NCBI GenBank assembly: GCA_002316345.1
Contig: DCDI01000009.1
Coordinates: 24,629 to 30,960, forward strand
Reading direction: 5' to 3'
Source of the DNA: Phyllobacteriaceae bacterium UBA1059
GTDB taxonomy: Bacteria > Pseudomonadota > Alphaproteobacteria > Rhizobiales > Rhizobiaceae
Length of the DNA stretch: 6,332 nt
The notes beneath the pieces were generated by a model that did no database searches, was not told the origin of the DNA, and saw nothing but the letters and a program-made list of their open reading frames with translations. Numbering within the stretch: the stretch's first letter is position 1; the number at the start of each line of letters is the position of its first letter. Of this stretch, positions 1-5,877 are shown one piece after another. The position numbers were made by a program, and so were the translations under genes.

Positions 1-581
1 AAGCAGACGGCATAGGTGTGGTTGACGTCGATGCCGACGAGCTCGGCGCCGCGCTTCTCGATCGCCACCGCCCGGATCGCCGATCCCGTACGGGTATGCG
101 CCATAAACAGCCACAGAAGCGGTGCTGCCGCCAAGGCCGCACCAAAGGCGATGACGCGGCCGAGCGGCAGAAAGGCGCCGAGGACCTCGACCGTGTCATA
201 GGCGTAGGGGATGTCGACGGATCGGGTGTTCGAGGTCCAGAAATAGAGCGCGAGATTGTCGATGATCATCGACAATGCCAGCGTGATCAAAAGAACGTTC
301 TGTTCCGAGCCGGAGCTCATGGGCGAGATCAACCCGCGCTGCAGCGCATAGCCCAGGCCAAAGAAGACTGGCAGCACGATCGGGATTGCCAGATATGGGT
401 CGATGCCGAGATAGAAGTTCAGGAAATAAACCGCGAACAGTGCCAGCATCAGCAGGCTGCCATGCGCGAAGTTGATGATATGGAGCACGCCATAGATGAG
501 GGTCAGGCCCAGCGCTATCAGCGCATAGACTGCCCCCATCATCAGGCCGCTCAACACGGCAGGCAAGATCAGACTCGACAT
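1..581 (-). CDS. ABC transporter permease, LivH family (3' end cut by window)
   Basis: Inner-membrane permease of a branched-chain amino acid/amide-type ABC importer. I translated it by hand: from the ATG at 581 the frame stays open for 193 codons to the left edge, so the C-terminus is missing. The protein begins MSSLILPAVLSGLMMGAVYA and carries the LivH hallmarks LGLTLIYGVLHIINFAHG (about residues 24-41), followed by several hydrophobic membrane segments. Near residues 163-185 it has the cytoplasmic coupling loop (RTGSAIRAVAIEKRGAELVG) that docks on the ATPase. The start fits the usual LivH N-terminus. The ribosome-binding site is weak (GAG, 8 nt before ATG). It follows the binding-protein gene by 70 nt that include a strong hairpin. 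In such operons a LivM permease and two ATPases (LivG, LivF) normally follow; they would lie beyond the left edge. Family is clear; the transported substrate is not. Confidence 0.93.
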   Translation of the reverse strand, partial: MSSLILPAVLSGLMMGAVYALIALGLTLIYGVLHIINFAHGSLLMLALFAVYFLNFYLGIDPYLAIPIVLPVFFGLGYALQRGLISPMSSGSEQNVLLITLALSMIIDNLALYFWTSNTRSVDIPYAYDTVEVLGAFLPLGRVIAFGAALAAAPLLWLFMAHTRTGSAIRAVAIEKRGAELVGIDVNHTYAVC

Positions 582-609
582 CGGGTTCGCTCGAATAAGT
601 TGCAAATGA

Positions 610-640
610 AAGCTCCGGCGACGGTTATCCGCCGGAGCTT
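610..640 (-). other. Strong hairpin between binding-protein and permease genes
   Basis: A perfect 11-bp inverted repeat: arms 610-620 (AAGCTCCGGCG) and 630-640 (CGCCGGAGCTT), 9-nt loop at 621-629. It starts 11 nt after the binding-protein stop codon and ends 28 nt before the permease start. In the direction of transcription the second arm is followed by TTTCATTTGC, only a broken T-run, so it is a poor intrinsic terminator. In ABC operons a stem-loop at this place often protects the 3' end of the binding-protein mRNA or partly stops transcription, so that more binding protein than permease is made. That role is inferred here. Confidence 0.7.
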
Positions 641-651
641 CGAGCCGGTTT

Positions 652-1866
652 TTACTTGGCCGGGATCGGGAACACCGGCTCGGCGCTTGCGAATTCCTTG
701 GGGAACACAAGCTCGATCTTTTCGCCACGGATCTGCGTGTTCACCGGCCGTGAGTTGACGTTGTCGCCGTTGACGAACTTGGTGGGCCCATAAGGCATAA
801 TCGACTGGTCGAAGGTGGAGGCGGCAAGGGCTTCCAGCATCTTCTTGCGATCGTCCGAGCCGCTGCGCTCCAGCGCATCGGCGATGACCTGCACCGTGGC
901 GTAGGACACCATGACATCGTAGGTCAGGTCGAGACCGGCTGCGGAAGCCGCCGCAGCGAGGGCTTTCGAGTCCTCCTTGTTCGGGTCGTACCAGTGATTG
1001 CAGTCCATGACATACTGCGCAACTTCCTGGTTCTCGCGGACGAACTTGATGTTGGAGGCCGCGCCGCCGAGGATCGAATAGATCGCCTTCAGTTCCACGC
1101 GCTGCTGTCGCAGCGAACGAGCCATCAGCGTATATTCGTTGATGTAGTTCGACGGGATCAGGATATCGGCCTTCGAGGCCTTCACGCGCAGCGCGATGTT
1201 GGAGAAATCGCGATGCGGCGTCGGATGCGAGATGGTTTCCACGACTTCGATGCCCTGCTTGGGCAGCTCCGCGGCCATGATCTTGGCCATATTGGAACCG
1301 AACGGGCCGTCTTCATGGACGATCGCCGCAGTCTTGACGACGTTGCCGGCGCCCTCGTTCAACAGCTTGAGGTTTTCAAGCGCGACGCTGGTGCACTTGT
1401 TCACGCCCGGCGTGAAGCGGAACACGTTTGGAAGTCCGCGCTGGACGATATTCTCGGCGGTGCCGATGGAGAAAACCTGCGCCAGATCATATTTCGCGGC
1501 AGCCTGCGAAGAGGCAAGACCGAGCGCGGAGGCCGTTGCGCCCGTAAAGGCGACGACACCGGCTTGAGCAAGCGTGTCGACGGATGAGGCGGCAACTTCC
1601 GGGCGGCTTTGCGCATCCACCACGACTAGTTCGATCTGAGCGCCGTTCATGCTCTTGATGCCGCCGGCAGCGTTGATCTTGTCGGCAGCAAACTTCGCGC
1701 CGGCCGCACTCTGCGTGCCGTTGTAGGCGAGGTTGCCGGTGAGCGGCTCGAGCACGCCGACCTTCACGGTGGCGCCTTGTGCACGCAGGATGGAGGGTGT
1801 CGCGAGCGTCACGGCCAGCGCACCAGAGGCTTTCAAGAGGTCACGGCGATCAATTCTGAAGTTCAT
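652..1866 (-). CDS. ABC transporter substrate-binding protein, branched-chain amino acid/amide type, Tat signal
   Basis: Periplasmic binding protein of 404 residues that would capture the substrate and deliver it to the adjacent LivH-like permease. The N-terminus has a twin-arginine motif (DRRDLLKASG, R7 and R8), then a hydrophobic stretch and a likely cleavage site near A29-A32, so export by the Tat route is expected. The mature part starts VKVGVLEPLTGNLAYNG, the typical opening of the periplasmic-binding-protein family 6 fold, and continues through AADKINAAGGI, SSQAAAKYD and FRFTPG. Length matches the family. The start at 1866 is supported by GGGAGA at 1873-1878 (GGAG 7 nt before ATG). It lies 48 nt after leuD and 70 nt before the permease. 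Proteins of this family bind branched-chain amino acids, short amides, urea or aromatic acids; the sequence does not tell me which. Given the hydrolases upstream, an amide or imide is a reasonable guess. Confidence 0.94.
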   Translation of the reverse strand: MNFRIDRRDLLKASGALAVTLATPSILRAQGATVKVGVLEPLTGNLAYNGTQSAAGAKFAADKINAAGGIKSMNGAQIELVVVDAQSRPEVAASSVDTLAQAGVVAFTGATASALGLASSQAAAKYDLAQVFSIGTAENIVQRGLPNVFRFTPGVNKCTSVALENLKLLNEGAGNVVKTAAIVHEDGPFGSNMAKIMAAELPKQGIEVVETISHPTPHRDFSNIALRVKASKADILIPSNYINEYTLMARSLRQQRVELKAIYSILGGAASNIKFVRENQEVAQYVMDCNHWYDPNKEDSKALAAAASAAGLDLTYDVMVSYATVQVIADALERSGSDDRKKMLEALAASTFDQSIMPYGPTKFVNGDNVNSRPVNTQIRGEKIELVFPKEFASAEPVFPIPAK

Positions 1867-1914
1867 AAACAGTCTCCCATTGTTCGACGGCGATTATTTG
1901 TGCTGGTTCGTCCG

Positions 1915-2529
1915 TCAGCGACCCAGCCATGGATGAGATGCAATCCGCGCTTGTTCGAAAGCCTGGATCTGTTCGGCGTAAGTGAAGGTCATCTCGATCT
2001 CATCGAGCCCGCGCAGGATGCCCTCTCGTGCAAACGGATCGATGCTGACGGGATGCGTGCCCAGATTGGCCGGAAGGACCACTTCGCTTTTTTCGAGGTC
2101 GACGGTCACTTGCGCTTCCGGGAACTCGGCGAGATGTTCGGCAAGCGCGTCGCACAACGCGACCGGCAAACGAACCGGCACGACGCCGTTTTTCAGCGCA
2201 TTGTTGTAGAAGATATCGCCGAAGCTCGGCGCGATCAGTGCGCGAATGCCGTGATCGACCAGCGCGTAGACCGCGCCTTCGCGTGAGGATCCGCAGCCGA
2301 AATTGTCTTCAACGAGCAGGATGGTCGCGCTGTCTGCGCCCGGCTTGTTCAAGGGAAAGGCAGGGTCGAGTTCACCGCGTTCATTGCGACGAATGTCGTG
2401 GAACAGGAACTGCCCGTAGCCCTGCGCCCGATCCGCCTTGAGGAAGCGGCCGGGGATGATCTGGTCGGTGTCACAGTTCACGCCGGGAACTGCGACGACC
2501 TTCGATGTCTCACTGGTGAAAGCTCTCAT
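1915..2529 (-). CDS. leuD: LeuD-like small subunit of an isopropylmalate isomerase-type hydro-lyase
   Basis: Small (swivel-domain) subunit, 204 residues, the normal LeuD size, partner of the LeuC-like protein just upstream. It has the NCDTDQIIPGRFLK motif (residues 18-31) and the FGCGSSRE substrate-binding motif (77-84), followed by IAPSFGDIFYNN (99-110). Two departures from leucine-pathway LeuD stand out: the normally near-invariant SSREHAPWAL is SSREGAVYAL (H to G at residue 85), and the loop after the first motif reads KADRAQGYGQFLFHD (31-45). The start at 2529 is 7 nt after the leuC stop; an alternative start at 2694 would add 55 low-complexity residues inside leuC and is rejected. The fold is certain. 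The symbol reflects homology only: the context suggests a paralog acting on maleate, citraconate or another small unsaturated diacid, but true 3-isopropylmalate isomerase activity cannot be excluded. Confidence 0.93.
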   Translation of the reverse strand: MRAFTSETSKVVAVPGVNCDTDQIIPGRFLKADRAQGYGQFLFHDIRRNERGELDPAFPLNKPGADSATILLVEDNFGCGSSREGAVYALVDHGIRALIAPSFGDIFYNNALKNGVVPVRLPVALCDALAEHLAEFPEAQVTVDLEKSEVVLPANLGTHPVSIDPFAREGILRGLDEIEMTFTYAEQIQAFEQARIASHPWLGR

Positions 2530-2532
2530 TTG

Positions 2533-2538
2533 TCCCTC
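2533..2538 (-). promoter_or_regulatory. Ribosome-binding site of leuD, overlapping the leuC stop
   Basis: On the minus strand the junction reads TGAGGGACAAATG: the GAGGGA element overlaps the leuC TGA and lies 3-4 nt before the leuD ATG at 2529. The spacing is short but fits translational coupling of two subunits needed in equal amounts, and it fixes the leuD start at 2529. Confidence 0.6.
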
Positions 2539-3943
2539 ACATGCGCCGAACATCGGTGAGACAGCCGCTGATGGCAGCGGCGGCAGCCATGGCCGGGCTG
2601 ACCAGATGCGTGCGCGCGCCTGGGCCCTGGCGGCCAACGAAATTGCGGTTCGAGGTGGACGCACAGCGCTCGCCTGGACCGACCACGTCGCCATTCATCG
2701 CCGCACACATGGAGCAGCCGGATTCACGCCATTCGAAGCCTGCTTCCTTGAAGGTCTGGGCCAGGCCCTCGACTTCCGCCTGTTCCTTCACCTGCGTTGA
2801 TCCGGGCACGACGATGGCCGGGATCACCGCCTTGCGTCCCTTCAAGACGGACGCTGCCGCGCGCAGATCCTCGATGCGGCTGTTGGTGCAGGAACCGATG
2901 AACACCTTGTCGAGCTTGAGCCCATCGAGCGGCATGCCGGGGGCGAGTTCCATATATTCAAGCGACTTCGCGGCAGACTTGCGCTTGTCGGCATTGTCGA
3001 AGATCGTGGGGTCCGGCACGTGGCCGTTGATCGCAACGGCATCCTCGGGGCTCGTGCCCCAGGTCACCATCGGCGCGATCTCGGCACCCTCCAGCACGAC
3101 CTCGCGATCGAAAACAGCGCCTTGGTCGCTGACGAGTTCGCGCCAATGCGCAACCGCCGCATCCCATTCCAGTTCGGCGGGCGCGTAGTGCCGGCCTCGA
3201 ACATAAGCGAAGGTCGTTTCGTCGGGTGCCACCATGCCGAAGCGCGCAGCTGCCTCGATCGACATGTTGCACAGCGTCAAACGCGCTTCGATGGAGAAGT
3301 TACGTACAACCGGTCCGGCGAATTCGATGGCATAACCACCCGCACCCGCCGCACCGATCCTGGCGATCAGCGCCAGCATTACATCCTTGGCCGTGACGCC
3401 CTGCCCCAGCGTACCATTCACGGTGACCCGCATGGTTTTCGGCTTCAACTGCCACAAAGTCTGGGTCGCGAGCACATGGGCGTTTTCGGACTGGCCGATG
3501 CCGAACGCGATCGCGCCCAGCGCGCCTTGTGTCGACGTATGACTGTCGGAGCACACTATCGTCAGGCCTGGCAGGGTGATGCCCTGTTCGGGTGCCACGA
3601 CATGGACGATGCCCTGTTCCCGGCTCGTCAGACCGAAATGGCGCAGGCCACCCCATTCCATGTTCTCGTCGAACGTGTCGATCATCTTGGCGATGGCCGG
3701 ACTGGCGGCATCTTCCGAGCGCCGACCAAGCGTGGGCACGTAGTGATCGGCAACGCCGAAGATCTGCTTGGGCCGGCGCGGTTTCAGGCCGCGACGCTTG
3801 AGATCGGCAAAGGCATGGAAGCTGCCTTCGTGGATCATGTCCCGGTCGATATAAAGCAGCGACGGCCCGGCCGGATGACGCAGGATCTCATGCTCGTCCC
3901 AGATCTTGCCTAGCATCCTGCGAGGTGCGGCATCGGCTGCCAT
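2537..3943 (-). CDS. leuC: LeuC-like large subunit, aconitase-family [4Fe-4S] hydro-lyase
   Basis: Large subunit, 468 residues, full LeuC length. In the aconitase family these enzymes add or remove water on 2-substituted malate/maleate-type diacids. The [4Fe-4S] ligands are in place: C352 in IGSCTNSR and C410 and C413 in GCSMC. CASTSNRNFVGRQG (427-440) and THLVSPAMAAAAA (445-457) are the usual C-terminal active-site region. Departures from leucine-pathway LeuC: DHYVPT at 66-71 instead of DHNV(P/S)T, CSDSHTSTQGALGA at 131-144 where THGAFGA is usual, and SREQGIVHVVAPEQG at 107-121. The start at 3943 gives the standard N-terminus (LGKIWDEHE) and has GGAG 6 nt upstream; a start at 4057 would add 38 residues overlapping the preceding gene. 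The gene is followed after 7 nt by its small subunit. Most databases would name it LeuC. The operon argues for a catabolic paralog, for example a maleate or citraconate hydratase. Confidence 0.94.
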   Translation of the reverse strand: MAADAAPRRMLGKIWDEHEILRHPAGPSLLYIDRDMIHEGSFHAFADLKRRGLKPRRPKQIFGVADHYVPTLGRRSEDAASPAIAKMIDTFDENMEWGGLRHFGLTSREQGIVHVVAPEQGITLPGLTIVCSDSHTSTQGALGAIAFGIGQSENAHVLATQTLWQLKPKTMRVTVNGTLGQGVTAKDVMLALIARIGAAGAGGYAIEFAGPVVRNFSIEARLTLCNMSIEAAARFGMVAPDETTFAYVRGRHYAPAELEWDAAVAHWRELVSDQGAVFDREVVLEGAEIAPMVTWGTSPEDAVAINGHVPDPTIFDNADKRKSAAKSLEYMELAPGMPLDGLKLDKVFIGSCTNSRIEDLRAAASVLKGRKAVIPAIVVPGSTQVKEQAEVEGLAQTFKEAGFEWRESGCSMCAAMNGDVVGPGERCASTSNRNFVGRQGPGARTHLVSPAMAAAAAISGCLTDVRRM

Positions 3944-3949
3944 GATCGT

Positions 3950-3953
3950 CTCC
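3950..3953 (-). promoter_or_regulatory. Ribosome-binding site that sets the leuC start
   Basis: GGAG on the minus strand, 6 nt before the ATG at 3943 (GTGGAGACGATCATG). No comparable element precedes the alternative upstream ATG at 4057, which lies inside the preceding gene. Confidence 0.65.
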
Positions 3954-3962
3954 ACTTGAAGG

Positions 3963-3991
3963 TCCGGCGCTGGCAAAGGGCTGGCGCCGAA
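3963..3991 (-). other. Possible hairpin in the 62-nt gap before leuC
   Basis: Inverted repeat with arms 3963-3970 and 3984-3991 (transcript TTCGGCGC and GCGCCGGA, 8 bp including one G-U pair) and a 13-nt loop. There is no T-run after it, so it is not a typical terminator. It sits in the only sizeable gap between the hydrolase genes and the leuC-leuD pair. It could be an mRNA processing or stability element, or chance in GC-rich DNA. Confidence 0.3.
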
Positions 3992-4005
3992 ACCCTGATG
4001 CGAGT

Positions 4006-4929
4006 TCAGCTCGACGCGCGAAACGCCGCGCAGATCTCGCCCGCCGGTGCGTTCCACACACCGTCATGCGAAAGGATGTAGTCGAGGACCTCCCGCAGAT
4101 ATTCGATGCGGTAAGGCATGCCCGAAACCCAGCTATGCAGCGGCAGGCTCATCACCCGACCGCCGCCTTCAGAGCTTTCGCGGTAAAGCACGTCGAAGCG
4201 ATCCTTGACCTGCTGAACCCATTGCGGCTCGGACTGGAAATATTCGTCTGCCACAACCCGATCGTCGGTTTCATAGGCGAGCGGCATGGCGATCAACGGC
4301 CCAGCCCCGGTGCGCATCTCGTAGGGCAGATCGTCATTGGCCCAGTCCAGGCCATAGGCGACGCCGTTGCGGGCAAGAATGTCGGGCGTGTTGAAGCTCT
4401 GGGCCCGGCCCGGCGAAAGCCAGCCGGTGACCGCCTGCCCGCTTTCCTCGCGCAGGAGGCGCAGGGCTTCGGCCACGATGGCGTTTTCCTCGTCCTCGGA
4501 CAGACCCGAATGATGCACCTTGCCCATGTCGAGGCCATGGGCGACGATCTCGTGGCCGCCTTCAACAACGGCGCGCAGCAGAGCCGGATAGCGCTTGGCG
4601 ATGATGCCGTTGATGGCAAAGCTGGTCTTCAGACCCTTTTCGCCTAGCAGTCGCAGCACGCGAAACACGCCGACGCGATTGCCGTAGTCGCGGTTGGTGT
4701 AATAGCGGAAGTCCGGATAGGGCATCGACAGCGCGCCCGGCGCCTTGAATGGCTTGGACGGCATGTCGAGCGGGAAATACTGGACATGCGTGACCACCGA
4801 CAGCGCGATCCGTGCGCCGTTCGGCCAGGTGATCGGCTTGCGCTGGAACATGTCCGACCAGTCGTAACGGTCATGATCCATGCCGTAACGGCGATGCGGG
4901 TATTCCAGGTAGTTGTCGGGCAGCGGCAT
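4006..4929 (-). CDS. Polysaccharide deacetylase/PuuE-like hydrolase (second of a pair)
   Basis: A 307-residue NodB-fold (polysaccharide deacetylase superfamily) protein, close in size and layout to PuuE allantoinase and related cyclic-amide hydrolases rather than to secreted chitin or peptidoglycan deacetylases. No signal peptide is seen, so it is probably cytoplasmic. Visible landmarks: WPNGARIALS (35-44), RDYGNRVG (80-87), HEIVAHG with H131, GWLSPGRAQSFNTPDIL (169-185), DWANDDLPY (195-203), PLHSWVSG with H265, and the closing YILSHDGVW (284-292). The classical deacetylase TFDDG motif is absent: the equivalent position reads VVTHVQYF, with Q50 where the upstream paralog has E43. The start at 4929 overlaps the upstream stop by 1 nt (TGATG) and is preceded by GGAAGGGGG 9 nt away. 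It is a paralog of the gene before it. Substrate unknown; an amide or imide ring is more likely than a polysaccharide. Confidence 0.9.
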   Translation of the reverse strand: MPLPDNYLEYPHRRYGMDHDRYDWSDMFQRKPITWPNGARIALSVVTHVQYFPLDMPSKPFKAPGALSMPYPDFRYYTNRDYGNRVGVFRVLRLLGEKGLKTSFAINGIIAKRYPALLRAVVEGGHEIVAHGLDMGKVHHSGLSEDEENAIVAEALRLLREESGQAVTGWLSPGRAQSFNTPDILARNGVAYGLDWANDDLPYEMRTGAGPLIAMPLAYETDDRVVADEYFQSEPQWVQQVKDRFDVLYRESSEGGGRVMSLPLHSWVSGMPYRIEYLREVLDYILSHDGVWNAPAGEICAAFRASS

Positions 4930-5876
4930 CAGCGTGATCCCCCTTCCGCATTATGCGCCGCCATTGCGGCGTTGAAGGCGTCGTAAGCGCCTGATGCATG
5001 ATAGGCTTCGGCGATCTCGCGACCCGTCGTCTGCCAAACGCCGTCATGACCGGCGATGTATTCGATCGCTTCGGCAAAGGCGTCGATGCGGTGCGGCTGG
5101 CCGACAAGGTAAGGATGAAGCGGGATGCACATCACCGTGCCGCTGTCCGCACCTTCCTTGTAGAGCTGGTCGAATTGGCGCTTGATGATCTCGCCGTAAT
5201 GGCGCGGCGTGACCTTCTGCGTGTTGTAAACGATGACGTCGTTCATCTCGAGCGAATAGGGCATCGAGATCAGTCTGCCGCTCTTGACCTTGACCGGCAT
5301 GGGCTGGTCGTCATGGAACATGTCGCAGGTATACTGGATGCCGGCTTCCGACAGGATGTCCATGGTCCAGAAGTTGTTCGACAGCGCCGGCGACAGCCAG
5401 CCGGCAAGCTCCTGACCGGTATGCTTGCGCACCGTATCGAACGCGTCGCGGATGATCTCGCGCTCCTGTTCGATCGTCATGTTGTAGACGTAGCGGGTGT
5501 TGTAGATGCCGTGGGAAAAGAACTCCCAGCCGCGATCCGCACAGGCCTTGATGATTTCGGGATGGTGGTCGCACAGCGCGACGTTGAGCGACACTGAACC
5601 TCGAAAACCGGCGCGATCCATCGCCGCCATCATCCGCTGCCAGCCGACGCGATTGCCGTAGTCGCGATGCGAATATTGCAGCACGTCCGGGTTCGGTCGC
5701 GCCCACGGGGTGCGGGTCGGATTGTTGGGCGGATCGTATTCGTAGAACTCGATGTTCGGCGCGATCCAGACGGCGATCTTCTTGTTGCCCGGCCAGACGA
5801 TCTTCGGTCGCTCGTTCCAGGGCAGATAGTCGTAGAGACCGAGATCGGACTGCATCGGCTTTGCGTCAGCGGCCAT
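4929..5876 (-). CDS. Polysaccharide deacetylase/PuuE-like hydrolase (first of a pair)
   Basis: A 315-residue NodB-fold protein without a signal peptide, so probably cytoplasmic. Landmarks in order: WPGNKKIAVW (28-37), NIEFYEYD (41-48) in place of the canonical TFDDG, RDYGNRVGW (71-79), EFFSHG with H122, GWLSPALSNNFWTMDIL (159-175), DMFHDDQP (185-192), SMPYSLEMND (204-213), PLHPYLVG with H254 and EYIAGHDGVW (272-281). It shares nearly all of these with the next gene, so the two are an old tandem duplication. The layout matches the PuuE family, in which ring-opening of allantoin is known and, as I recall, bacterial cyclic imidases also fall. E43 is at the place where PuuE has an acidic residue. 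The start at 5876 is 1 nt after the upstream stop and has GGAGG 9 nt before it; a start at 5927 would add 17 residues and overlap the upstream gene. Likely a hydrolase of a C-N bond; substrate not determined. Confidence 0.9.
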   Translation of the reverse strand: MAADAKPMQSDLGLYDYLPWNERPKIVWPGNKKIAVWIAPNIEFYEYDPPNNPTRTPWARPNPDVLQYSHRDYGNRVGWQRMMAAMDRAGFRGSVSLNVALCDHHPEIIKACADRGWEFFSHGIYNTRYVYNMTIEQEREIIRDAFDTVRKHTGQELAGWLSPALSNNFWTMDILSEAGIQYTCDMFHDDQPMPVKVKSGRLISMPYSLEMNDVIVYNTQKVTPRHYGEIIKRQFDQLYKEGADSGTVMCIPLHPYLVGQPHRIDAFAEAIEYIAGHDGVWQTTGREIAEAYHASGAYDAFNAAMAAHNAEGGSR

Positions 5877-5877
5877 C

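Noticed and set aside
610..640. Hairpin as a full intrinsic terminator ending the operon
   Set aside because: The downstream strand lacks a continuous T-run, and the permease that must work with the binding protein follows directly without a visible promoter.
18..758. Long plus-strand open frame of 246 codons
   Set aside because: It lies opposite the LivH-like permease and the end of the binding-protein gene, both of which have clear family motifs. Its translation is rich in Arg, Gln, Asp and His with no recognisable domain, as expected of the antisense frame of GC-rich genes.
2530..2694. Upstream ATG that would extend LeuD by 55 residues
   Set aside because: The extra residues are an out-of-frame reading of the leuC 3' end, rich in Ala, Arg and Pro; the start at 2529 matches LeuD length and has its own ribosome-binding site.
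3020..3913. Plus-strand open frame of 297 codons
   Set aside because: It is wholly antisense to the LeuC-like gene, which has intact catalytic motifs and a normal length. The plus-strand translation shows no domain or plausible ribosome-binding context.
3944..4057. Upstream ATG that would extend LeuC by 38 residues
   Set aside because: The extension runs through the intergenic gap into the preceding gene and does not look like LeuC; the start at 3943 has GGAG at good spacing and gives the standard family N-terminus.
4006..5876. Nodulation or cell-wall deacetylase role for the two NodB-fold genes
   Set aside because: Neither protein has a signal peptide or the TFDDG metal-binding motif, and the neighbours are small-molecule catabolic enzymes and an importer, not glycan enzymes.
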